64,000 nucleotides of DNA, from positions 1 to 64,000 of the forward strand of contig NZ_JIAW01000022.1 of assembly GCF_000620625.1 (NCBI RefSeq). The letters run 5' to 3'. Origin of the DNA: Mycobacterium sp. URHB0044. GTDB taxonomy: Bacteria; Actinomycetota; Actinomycetes; Mycobacteriales; Mycobacteriaceae. Below the pieces are notes generated by a model. That model did not search any database. It was given only the letters and a program-made list of their open reading frames with translations, and had not been told where the DNA came from. A program made the translations under genes and the position numbers. Positions 41,378-49,900 of this stretch are shown piece by piece. How positions within the stretch are numbered: the stretch's first letter is position 1; every line of letters begins with the position of its first letter.

Positions 41378-41725
41378 CTATCGGCCGAGGAGTTCGTCCA
41401 CCTTGTCGCTGCCGGTGTGGCCCGGCTTCACGCCTTCGACGACGGCGACCATCGAGTTCGAGTTGTTCACCCGTAGGGGGAGGATGCGCTGGTAGTCGGC
41501 GGAGTCATACCACCGGGCCGCCGAATCGGCGTCGGGGAACCGAATGATCACGAGGTCGCCGTCCCACTCGCCTTCGTGGGCGTCGAGCTTGCCGCCGTGG
41601 ACGAGGAACTCTCCGCCGTAGGGCTTGAGCGTGTCGTCGATTTCGCGCATGTATCGAATGATGTCGTCGCCGAATGCCACGTCGCGCAGATAGCCGACCG
41701 CATAGGCGGGAATTCGTTCGGTCAT
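41378..41725 (-). CDS. DUF1330 family protein
   Basis: The 115-residue protein matches the small alpha/beta DUF1330 fold related to dimeric alpha-beta barrels: PAYAVGYLRDVAFGDDIIRYMREIDDTLKPYGGEFLVHGGKLDAHEGEWDGDLVIIRFPDADSAARWYDSADYQRILPLRVNNSNSMVAVVEG. The conserved Gly-rich strand and final VVEG are typical. Function of the family is not established. The ATG at 41725 is chosen over that at 41737 because the family core starts there; neither has a strong ribosome site. Confidence 0.83.
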   Translation of the reverse strand: MTERIPAYAVGYLRDVAFGDDIIRYMREIDDTLKPYGGEFLVHGGKLDAHEGEWDGDLVIIRFPDADSAARWYDSADYQRILPLRVNNSNSMVAVVEGVKPGHTGSDKVDELLGR

Positions 41726-42121
41726 GACGCCAATCATCGTCGGCGTGGCGAGGCACGGCGATTACCCGGCACGTAGTGGAAACGATGACGCTTCGGGAGT
41801 GGCCGCGCCTGGCCCGGAAGGGGCGCCACCGCGAAGTCTCACTCCCGAGCCCCTGGCGGCGGCGGCTGCCGGGACGCTGTTTGCAGAATTCTCGATCTGA
41901 ATTGGTACGTCTAGGACCATCCGGTCGACCGATGTTGCTAAAACTGCGGTTCGTCGCCGAGTGCCGGGCCGGTTGCGTCCACCACAGCAAATACTGTCGC
42001 TGGCGACAAAAACCGCCACTATTGCCGTTTTTTATGTACGGTGGGGGCAGTCACAGTTAAGATCACCGCGCCTGCCGTCGGCCGAACGCGCCGAGTCGGG
42101 GTTAGCAGATAGGAATTGCAC
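41726..42121. other. Intergenic region with promoter of lipoprotein-peptidase cluster
   Basis: This 396-bp gap has no supported gene. A TAAGAT box at about 42056-42061 would be a -10 element giving a leader of about 60 nt before the ATG at 42122. The segment 42000-42055 is AT-rich for this genome. Nothing else is recognised. Confidence 0.4.
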
Positions 42122-42397
42122 ATGAATTCACGTCTTTTGAGGCGTCGCGTCGCGGCCGTGGTCGGCGGCGCCGCGATCGTCGCCATGGGCGCGCTCACCG
42201 CAGCGTGCGGCGGTGCCGAGAAGGAATCCCCGTCCACCACGGAAACCACCACGACGACGACGGCACCCACCAGTAGCACTGCGCCGCTGTCGCCCACCGA
42301 GAAGAGCATCAACCCCACCGGCGGCAACCTGTTCACCCCGCCAGTGCTCGCTCCGCCGGCACCGACCCAGCCTCCTGGCGTTCACCGCAACAACTAA
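42122..42397 (+). CDS. Small lipoprotein, tandem paralogue 1
   Basis: The 91-residue product has a lipoprotein signal (MNSRLLRRRVAAVVGGAAIVAMGALTAAC, lipobox LTAAC at residue 29) and a short Thr/Ser-rich mature part with TETTTTTTAPTSSTAPLSPTEKSINPTGGNLFTPPVLAPPAPTQPPG. No folded domain is expected. It is about 70% alike over the signal and the SPTEKS(I/L)NPTGGNLFTPPV block to the next gene, so the two arose by duplication. The ATG at 42122 has AGGAATT upstream. It is the first gene of a cluster with a sedolisin peptidase. Function unknown. Confidence 0.78.
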   Translation: MNSRLLRRRVAAVVGGAAIVAMGALTAACGGAEKESPSTTETTTTTTAPTSSTAPLSPTEKSINPTGGNLFTPPVLAPPAPTQPPGVHRNN

Positions 42398-42486
42398 GAC
42401 CACGCGGTCGCCGCGTCCTTCGCGGGCGCGGGGCCATTCACCCATCGGCTGCGCCGATGACAGATCGATCAGATAGGGACTTGCAC

Positions 42487-42780
42487 ATGAATTCACGACG
42501 TTTGGGGCGCCGCCTGGCGGCCGTCGCCGGCGGAGCCGCGATCGTTGCGATGGGCGCGCTCACCGCGGCATGCGGTGGTGCCGACAAGGAAAGCCCGTCG
42601 AGTACCGAGACCACGACCGCCACGACGAGCAGCTCGGCGCCCGCCAGCACCGCAGCACCTTCGCCGACCGAGAAGAGCCTCAACCCCACGGGTGGCAATC
42701 TGTTCACGCCACCGGTGACGGCGACGCCCGCGCCGAACGTTCCGCCGGGACAACACCCCGGGATCAACGGGATCAACTAG
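42487..42780 (+). CDS. Small lipoprotein, tandem paralogue 2
   Basis: The 97-residue product is a copy of the preceding lipoprotein: MNSRRLGRRLAAVAGGAAIVAMGALTAAC as signal and lipobox, then a Ser/Thr/Ala-rich linker and PSPTEKSLNPTGGNLFTPPVTATPAPNVPPGQHPGINGIN. The leader DNA is also duplicated: ATAGG, then a short spacer and TTGCACATGAATTCACG, appears before both genes. The S53 peptidase gene begins 6 nt after its stop. Possible roles are anchoring, protecting or presenting the peptidase at the envelope; this is inference. Confidence 0.78.
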   Translation: MNSRRLGRRLAAVAGGAAIVAMGALTAACGGADKESPSSTETTTATTSSSAPASTAAPSPTEKSLNPTGGNLFTPPVTATPAPNVPPGQHPGINGIN

Positions 42781-42786
42781 ACCTGC

Positions 42787-44433
42787 GTGACCGCGGCGCC
42801 CAACGCGGCGCCGCGGTCCGCGGTCCAGTGGACCTTCGCGATGAACGCGCGGCACTGGCCGGCCATCTTGGTTTCGGCAATCGTTCTGGTCCTGGCATCA
42901 GACCTGCCGCGCACGACGATGCCCCTTGGCGCACAGAACATCGCCGGTCCGTACGCGGCACTGCTGGCCAGTTCCACCGACCTGGGTCCGTCACGGGCCG
43001 TCGATGCGCAGCTCACGGTGACCCTGGAAGATTCGGGCCGCCCCCACGGGCTCTTCGAATGGGCTGAGGCGCACGGTCTTTCGGTGCGGTGGAAACCGGC
43101 ACAGGACTGGGCCGTCGTCGAGGGAGCGGCTGACGACGTTGCCCGGGCATTCGACGTGCCCGTGCGTGACTACCGCGGTCGCAAGGGCCAGGTGTTCTAC
43201 GCCTCGCCGCGACAACCGGACGTGCCCGGGCCGCTGAGCGATGGCGTCACCTCGCTGGGCCGCATCCTCGGCTACACCCCGCACCACATGGCCAGGCCCG
43301 CAATGCTCGCCGAGGACGTACCGAGTCAGGGCTTGACTCCCGACGCCTTGTTGACCACCTACAACGCGAAACCCCTTGCCGACGCCGGCTTCACCGGCAA
43401 GGGCGCCACCATCGTGTTCTTCGAATTCGACGGCTACGACCAGAGCGACCTGGAGGCGTTCGCCGAGATGTCGGGCCTTCCGAAGTTCACGCCCGTCTTG
43501 GTCGGCGGGCAGCCGGGCCCGTCGCACGGCGAGACCGTGATGGACGTTCAAGTGGCACATGCGATTGCGCCTGACGCGCGGATCGTGATCGTCAACGCCC
43601 GCCCGACCGTGGAAGGCGACGGCGCCTACGAGAAGATCGCCGCGATGTTCGACGACGCCGACCGCGACTTCCCGGGCGCCGTGTGGAGCCTGTCGATCGG
43701 ATGGGGATGCGACAACCTGATTCGGGGAGCCGACCTCGCGCCGGTTCGCGCCGCCTTCGTCAACGCCCAGAAGCACGGTACGTCGATCTTCGACGCCAGC
43801 GGCGACACGGCCGGCCTGGAATGCAAGGGCGGCGAAGACTTTTCGTCACCCCCTGGACCCGATGACGTCGGACTGGACGCGGTCGCATCGGTGCCCGAGC
43901 TCACCTCGGTGGGCGGCACCACCTTGTCCACCGACGCCAACGGACAGTGGCTCTCGGAACAGGCGTGGTTCGACGGCCCGCTGTCGCAGGGCACCAGCGG
44001 TGGCGTGTCGGCCTTGTTCCCCCGTCCGGCATATCAGCGCGGGGTCTCCGCCGACCGCGATTCCGAACACCGGTTGACACCCGACGTCGCCGCGGTCGCC
44101 GATCCGTTCACGGGCGTGCGCATCGTTTTCGACGGACAGCCGAGAATCGGTGCGGGAACCTCACAGTCGGCGCCGATCTGGGCCGCCATGACCGTGTTGA
44201 TGAACCAATACCTCGAAGCGCACGGCGGAAAGCCGCTCGGCGACATCAATCCGCTCCTCTACCGGGTAGCGGCCGGATCGAACCTGCCCGGCTTCCGCGA
44301 CGTGAGCCTCGGGGCGAACGCGGTCGACCCGTCGGTTCCCGGCTACGACATGGTGACCGGACTCGGCAGCCCCAACGTGGCCAATCTCGCGCAGAACCTT
44401 CTCGAAGCCCAGAAGGGAACGGCTCGCCGATGA
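42787..44433 (+). CDS. S53 (sedolisin/kumamolisin-type) serine-carboxyl peptidase
   Basis: The 548-residue protein has an N-terminal hydrophobic anchor (HWPAILVSAIVLVLASDLP, about residues 24-42), a pro-kumamolisin activation domain (residues about 60-185) and an S53 catalytic domain. Catalytic Glu and Asp lie in SHGETVMDVQVAHAIAP, the oxyanion Asp in FDASGDTAGLE and the nucleophile Ser in GAGTSQSAPIWAAM. The C-terminal calcium site is FRDVSLGANAVDPSVPGYDMVTGLGSPN. These peptidases act outside the cell, mostly at acid pH, and self-activate by cutting off the pro-domain. The GTG at 42787 is 6 nt after the lipoprotein stop and its own stop overlaps the next ATG, so all are co-translated. The target is unknown. 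Confidence 0.9.
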   Translation: MTAAPNAAPRSAVQWTFAMNARHWPAILVSAIVLVLASDLPRTTMPLGAQNIAGPYAALLASSTDLGPSRAVDAQLTVTLEDSGRPHGLFEWAEAHGLSVRWKPAQDWAVVEGAADDVARAFDVPVRDYRGRKGQVFYASPRQPDVPGPLSDGVTSLGRILGYTPHHMARPAMLAEDVPSQGLTPDALLTTYNAKPLADAGFTGKGATIVFFEFDGYDQSDLEAFAEMSGLPKFTPVLVGGQPGPSHGETVMDVQVAHAIAPDARIVIVNARPTVEGDGAYEKIAAMFDDADRDFPGAVWSLSIGWGCDNLIRGADLAPVRAAFVNAQKHGTSIFDASGDTAGLECKGGEDFSSPPGPDDVGLDAVASVPELTSVGGTTLSTDANGQWLSEQAWFDGPLSQGTSGGVSALFPRPAYQRGVSADRDSEHRLTPDVAAVADPFTGVRIVFDGQPRIGAGTSQSAPIWAAMTVLMNQYLEAHGGKPLGDINPLLYRVAAGSNLPGFRDVSLGANAVDPSVPGYDMVTGLGSPNVANLAQNLLEAQKGTARR

Positions 44434-46343
44434 CCCCCGCCGACCCTCCCGGCGGCGACGACGCAGCGCCGAGGATGGCGTGCCGCGCATGTGGCGCGGA
44501 CGTGCCGGTGGGCGCATTCTGCGGATCCTGTGGGGCGAATCCCTTTACGGAGAGTGCCAATCGACGCGGTCGGCTGCGCACCAGCGCGTACGCGGTGGCT
44601 CCCGACGAGAACGTGCTGCGGTTCACGCTGGCGAGTTCGGTCTTCCCGCAACTGCCGCACCGGTCGCGGACGGCGTTCCGGCTCGGACTGGTCGCGCTGC
44701 TCGTCGTCCTGGTCGGCCTCGCCGTCCTGCGGTGGCAGGCCCCGCTGATCGCCGTCGGGGCGTTGGGCTTTCCGCTGTTGTTCGTGGTCTACCTGCGCGA
44801 GACCGACGCTCTTCACGACCTGCCCGTCCGACTGCTGGCGATCGCGGCCGGGATCGGCATCGCGCTGGGCACCGCGTGGGCATTGGTCGCCGGCGCCATC
44901 GTCGCGCATTCGTACGACGTTGCACTCGGTACCGGAGAGGACATCGGACACACGTTCCTGGAAGGAATGCTCATCCCGTCCGGCGGGGCGCTCCTCGTGC
45001 TCGCCCCCGTCGCCGTGGTGCGGGCGCTGCGCCCCTCGGCCCGAGAGTCGTTGGACGGCTTCGTATTCGGCGCGCTGGGCGCGATCGGGTTCACCGCCGC
45101 GGCGACCTTGACCCGGTTGGCGCCCCAGCTGGCGACGGGACCCACCGCGCACGACCAGCCCATCACCGCACTGCTGGTTCAGGCGGGCATCCAAGGCCTC
45201 GCGATTCCCGTTCTCGCGGCCGCCGCCGGCGGCCTGGTCGGTGTGGCGTTGTGGTTCACCAGCTCCGCTTCTCGACGGCCGGTCTGGAGCGCAGTCCTCA
45301 CCGGGGTGCTGGTCGTGATTGCGCTGTATGCCTGCTTGGGACTGCTGGAATCCTTGCCGCTCCCGGACGGATTGCACCTGGGACTGCACCTGATGTTCGC
45401 GGCGCTGGCGGTCCTCGCGCTCAGGATCGGGATACAGGCGGCGCTGCTCCACGAGGCCCACGACGCAACGAGCCCGGATGAGCAGGTGTTGTGCCCGAAC
45501 TGCGAACACGTCGTCCCCGACACGGCGTTCTGCCCGAACTGCGGGGTCGCCGCACAGGCGGCATCGCGGACGTCCCGGACCGCCCGGCGGCTGGACCGTC
45601 CGCACCGCGAAGCCGACGCGGCGGTGCCCAACACGCGGGCCGGGTACGCCGTGCCGCCAGGAACGTATGCAGCAGCACCCCTGCGTCAGAGCACACCCCG
45701 GGGCGTATTGCCCGTCCTGATAGGCACTTTGAGCGTCGTGGCCGTGGCGGCCGTTGCCGTGTCGGTGCTGATCACACCCAAGCCGCCGCGCTACGTGTGC
45801 CCGCCCGACTGCGGCAGGCCACCGCTGGGAACGCCGGTCGCGACGAATCCCCGCTTCACCGCCGCCAACGGCGACTTCTCCTTCTCCTATCCCGGCCCCG
45901 GCACGGCGTACGAGGCGACGGTGAACCCGGACGGGGTGGTGCTGGACTTCATCGCCGGCGACACCGGCACCCTCGAACTTTTCGGTGAGCCCGCGCGCGA
46001 CCGCACTCCGCAGCAGATCGCCGAGGATCTCATCGAGGCGGCGTATCCCGATGCCGAAGTCGAGTACGAGATCCCCAACGCCGCAGTGGGATATCAGCCG
46101 GGGTACGGCGTCGTCGCCGACGAATACCCGCAGGATTCCACGGGTACCTTCACCCGGTTGCGGCTGTTGGTCATGGTCGCGGTGAAGAACGACCTGGCGC
46201 TCGTTGCCGCGGCCGTCGGTCCGTACCACGAATTCAGCCCGGACTTCGGCACCGGTCATCCCTCCGGTGCGAATCTGCAGTTGGCGATGGACATGGCCAA
46301 GTACGTGAACAGCTTCAGCTGGCGGGGTGACCCGCCGCGCTGA
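44430..46343 (+). CDS. Zinc-ribbon multi-pass membrane protein with extracytoplasmic PsbP-like domain
   Basis: The 637-residue protein has four parts. Residues about 14-40 are a zinc ribbon (CRACGADVPVGAFCGSCG). Residues about 80-340 form eight or nine membrane helices; a PrsW-like intramembrane protease fold is possible but its glutamate motifs are not clear. Residues about 350-370 are a second zinc ribbon (CPNCEHVVPDTAFCPNCG). After another helix (VLPVLIGTLSVVAVAAVAVSVLI), about 180 residues outside (NGDFSFSYPGPGTAYEATVNPDGVVLDFIAGDTGTLELFGEPARDRTPQQIAEDLIEAAYP) resemble LpqN/PsbP-like folds. The ATG at 44430 overlaps the peptidase TGA. It could sense or control the peptidase; function unknown. 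Confidence 0.75.
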   Translation: MTPADPPGGDDAAPRMACRACGADVPVGAFCGSCGANPFTESANRRGRLRTSAYAVAPDENVLRFTLASSVFPQLPHRSRTAFRLGLVALLVVLVGLAVLRWQAPLIAVGALGFPLLFVVYLRETDALHDLPVRLLAIAAGIGIALGTAWALVAGAIVAHSYDVALGTGEDIGHTFLEGMLIPSGGALLVLAPVAVVRALRPSARESLDGFVFGALGAIGFTAAATLTRLAPQLATGPTAHDQPITALLVQAGIQGLAIPVLAAAAGGLVGVALWFTSSASRRPVWSAVLTGVLVVIALYACLGLLESLPLPDGLHLGLHLMFAALAVLALRIGIQAALLHEAHDATSPDEQVLCPNCEHVVPDTAFCPNCGVAAQAASRTSRTARRLDRPHREADAAVPNTRAGYAVPPGTYAAAPLRQSTPRGVLPVLIGTLSVVAVAAVAVSVLITPKPPRYVCPPDCGRPPLGTPVATNPRFTAANGDFSFSYPGPGTAYEATVNPDGVVLDFIAGDTGTLELFGEPARDRTPQQIAEDLIEAAYPDAEVEYEIPNAAVGYQPGYGVVADEYPQDSTGTFTRLRLLVMVAVKNDLALVAAAVGPYHEFSPDFGTGHPSGANLQLAMDMAKYVNSFSWRGDPPR

Positions 46344-46420
46344 CACCGAGTTAGCTGCGGAGCGAAACCCATGTTCAGGCCGACGTCCGTGTCAATTTCG
46401 GTCGAAGTTTGCCATTAGCT

Positions 46421-46436
46421 TGTGATCGAGGTCACG
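46421..46436. promoter_or_regulatory. Candidate CRP-type binding site
   Basis: TGTGATCGAGGTCACG matches the TGTGA-N6-TCACA dyad of mycobacterial CRP-like regulators in nine of ten key bases. A TATCGT -10 candidate lies at 46444-46449, so the site would overlap the -35 region of the promoter for the excalibur protein gene at 46496. Confidence 0.5.
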
Positions 46437-46495
46437 GAACCGATATCGTCCTCCCGTCGCGCCTGTTCAGGGCGCATCAAGATCGGGAGTTCGGT

Positions 46496-46693
46496 GTGAT
46501 CGTTCGAGTATTGGTTGTGGCGCTCGTAGTAGCTGGTGCGTCGATTGGAGTGGCGCCCATCGCCTCGGCCCATGGTCCGTACGCCAATTGCACGGCAGCC
46601 CACAAGGACGGCCGGTGGGACATTCCGCAGAGCGATCCCGACTACTGGCCTGCCGGCGACCGCGACCAGGACGGCATTGCCTGCGAGTCCTGA
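46496..46693 (+). CDS. Small secreted excalibur-domain protein
   Basis: The 65-residue product has a signal peptide (MIVRVLVVALVVAGASIGVAPIASA) and a mature part of about 40 residues, HGPYANCTAAHKDGRWDIPQSDPDYWPAGDRDQDGIACES. This is an excalibur domain, an extracellular calcium-binding motif with DxDxDGxxCE and two Cys likely paired. The GTG at 46496 has GGGAG 5-6 nt upstream. A longer upstream frame has no homology. Such proteins bind calcium outside the cell; the role is not known. Confidence 0.85.
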   Translation: MIVRVLVVALVVAGASIGVAPIASAHGPYANCTAAHKDGRWDIPQSDPDYWPAGDRDQDGIACES

Positions 46694-46708
46694 ACCGTAG
46701 GACTCCTG

Positions 46709-46978
46709 TCAGGCGTCTTCGAGCGCCTCACCGATCTCCGCCGCGACGCGGCTGTGCTGGTTCTCCGCCAGCGCGTGGCCTGCGGCGATCGCCAGGGCGA
46801 TCGGCCACTCGATGATCTCCAGGGCCGCTAGCGCGCCGAGCGCGCCGTAGTACGCGACGTGTTCGGGACGCGGAATGCGGACGCGGCCGACGACCGGCAG
46901 GTTCACCGCGAAACCCTCTCCCTCGCGGACGCGGGCGACGGCGTCGCGGTGGCTGTTGTGTTGCGACTCTTCGGCCAT
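46709..46978 (-). CDS. Small membrane-associated protein downstream of ctpI
   Basis: The 89-residue protein has a basic/acidic N-terminus, then LPVVGRVRIPRPEHVAYYGALGALAALEIIEWPIALAIAAGHALAENQHSRVAAEIGEALEDA with one or two membrane helices. The EWPIALAI segment resembles EWPILLGI in the protein encoded upstream of ctpI. It starts 14 nt after the ctpI stop on the same strand, with an ATG at 46978. It may form a complex with, or regulate, CtpI. Function is unknown. Confidence 0.7.
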   Translation of the reverse strand: MAEESQHNSHRDAVARVREGEGFAVNLPVVGRVRIPRPEHVAYYGALGALAALEIIEWPIALAIAAGHALAENQHSRVAAEIGEALEDA

Positions 46979-46992
46979 TCGTCAACTCCCCG

Positions 46993-49900
46993 TCATGGCG
47001 TATTGGGCGTCTGGACGCTTGGTGTGCCGACCGTGGCAGGCGTGTCAGCTTCTGTTGTGGGTTTCGGTTCCGATCCGTTGACCGATTTCGTCACCGAGGT
47101 GCTGGCCGTGCCATTGCGCGAGCTGTACGCCGTGCTGTGGCGCGTCGGCGTGGTGGAAATCGACGACTGATCCTCCTGCTCGTCGCCGCCTGACCCGAAC
47201 ACCCGCGGCGCGATGGCGGCCACCGCGGTCGCACCGGCCGCCGTCGTCAGCGCCTGCGCCCAGCCGACCGGTCCGAGCGGTGTGCTTCCGAGCAACTGGC
47301 TCACTCCCGGCGTACTGATCAGCGCACCGAGCGCCATCAGCGAGCCGACGGCGGTGCCCACCACCAGCGGGCTGCGCGAATCGATCAGCGTCTGCCCCAG
47401 CTGGGTACTCACCAGCGCCACGAGGGCCACCGTCGACGCCCGCCGCTGCCTGCCGGTCACGCTGGCCAGCGCCCAGGCCGCCGTCGCGGCCCCCGCGGTC
47501 GCCGTACCGCGCACCGCGACCGTGCGCCACAACGCGGCCTCGTCGGGACCCTTGCCCGCGCCCGCCGCCCGCGACGTCGGCGGGCTGACCGCGAGTGCGG
47601 CGGCCGGGAGTGCGTCGGTGAGCATGTTGACCAACAACAGCTGCCGGGTGTTGAGCGGGGCGTGTCCGGTGATCGCGGTGCCGAGGATCGCGAACGCCAC
47701 CTCGCCGGCATTGCCTCCGAGCAGCACCGCCACCGCGGCCTGCACCCGCTGCCACAGTTGTCTGCCCTCGTCGAGAGCGTCGAGCAGCGATCCAATGCGG
47801 CCATCGAGCAGCATCACGTCCGCCGCCGTGTGTGCCGGGTCGCTGCCGTGCGCGACCACCCCGATGCCCACAGTGGCAGCCCGGATGGCCGCGGCGTCGT
47901 TGGCGCCGTCGCCGACCATCGCGCACGTCTTGCCCAGTCGCTCAAGCGTTTCCACGATCTGCACCTTGTGCTCGGGTGACATCCGGGCGAACACCACGCG
48001 GTCCTGCACGGCCTGTTCCTGTCCGCGGCGCGACAACGTTTCCCAGTCCGTGCCGCTGATGACCTGGTCGTCGCCGACGGGCATGCCGAGTTCGGCGGCG
48101 ATCGCGGTGGCCGTCACGGGGTGATCGCCGGTGATCAGGCGGACGCCGATGCCGCTCGCGGCGAGGCCCTCGAGCACGGCGGGCGCGTCGGGTCGTGGCG
48201 AATCGGACAGTCCGAGCAGGCCGATGAAGTCGAGCCCTTCGCGGCACAGCGCGTCGAACGCATCGGCATCGCGCGCCGCGCGGGCCTGTTGGGCGGAGAG
48301 CCGTCGGCGCGCAACGGCGAGCACGCGTAGCCCGTCGGCGGCGATCTGGTGCACGGGGTTCGGCGCTCCGTCGTCGCCGCAAGCCGCGAGCACCACCTCG
48401 GGGGCGCCCTTGATCGACAGCTCGCGCCCGTAGATCGAGGCCGAGTAGGGCCGCCCCGAGCGGAACGGCAGGTGCACGTCCGGCCCACCGACGTCGACCG
48501 CCGATCGGTGGGCCGCCTCGGCGACGGCCACGTCGGTGGCGTGTTCGTGGGGCTCGCCGTTGGCCGGAGGGGTGGCGCGCGCGGCGTGGGTCAGGACGTC
48601 GTCCTCGGAGTTGCCTGCGGCGGCATCGACGCGTCCGACGCGCAGCCGGTTCTGGCTCAGGGTGCCGGTCTTGTCGAAGCAGACCACGTCGACGCGACCC
48701 AATGCCTCCACCGACCGGGGGCTGCGCACCAGGGCCCCGGACTTCGTCAGGCGGCGCGCGGACGCCTGCTGCGCGAGCGTCGCGACGAGCGGAAGGCCTT
48801 CTGGCACCGCGGCGACGCTGACGGCGACGCCGCTGCTGATCGCCTGCCGCAGCCCGGTGCGCCGGAGCAACCCGAACGCCGTCACCAGGCCGCCACCGGC
48901 CAGGCTGATCGGCCAGGCCCGGTTGGTCAGGTCGCGCAGCTGGGTCTGCAAGCCGACGGTGGAACCGCGCGCACCGGGCAACTGCGCGGCGCGTCGGGCC
49001 TGCGTCTGCCCGCCAACCGCGGTGACGATCGCGACCGCGGTGCCTGCCACCACCGTGGTGGTCGCGTGCAGCATGCAGGCGCGTTCGGCGACCGGTGCCG
49101 CGGGAGTGGCGGCGGTCTGCTTCGGCACCGGAAGCGACTCCCCGGTGAGTGCCGACTCGTCCACCTCCAGATCGGTGGCCTCGACCAGTCGACCGTCGGC
49201 GGGGACCACCTCACCCGGCCGCACCTCGATGACGTCACCGGGGCGCAGGTCGGTGGCGTCCACGGTGTCGTAGCCGCCGTCGACGACCAAGCGGGCCGGC
49301 GGATCCTGCACCGCCAACATCCGCTGCAGCAGCCGCTCGGCGCGCAGCTTCTGCGTCGCCGCCAACGCGGCGTTGCCTGCCAGCACCGAGCCGACGAGTA
49401 CGGCGTCGACCGGCGAGCCCAGCACGGCGCTGGCCGCCGAGCCGATCGCGAGCACCGGGGTCAGGGGATCGGACAGCTCGTCGCGCATCGCGCCGGCGAA
49501 GTCGCCGAGGCCGGCCCGGACCGGATCGACGACCGAGCGCGCGGTCTCGACCACCGTGCTCACCCGCGGACGTCCCGGCGGTGGGGGAGCGGAGCGTTCG
49601 GGTGCTGGCAGCAGCCTGCGCACCCGGTCGATCGGCAGGGCATGCCATTCGTGTGTCGTCGGTGCTGGAGGTGTCTCGGCGCCGAGCACCTCCCGCGCGG
49701 TCTGGTATCCGGTCAAGAGCCCGGCGCCCGCCCCCGCGGCGACCGGTCCTGGACCGCGTCCACGGACGCCGGGAACCATCAGTAGCGCGCCGAGAATGGA
49801 TGCGCCAGTAGCGATTTGGACGCCGCGTTCGCTGGCTCGGCGGGCGGCGGGCAAGGCGTGGACGATGCGCCACACCCCGTCGAGGTCGTCGACGAGCAGG

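Noticed and set aside
48349..49785. 478-codon plus-strand ORF opposite ctpI
   Set aside because: Antisense to the catalytic half of the P-type ATPase; no motifs.
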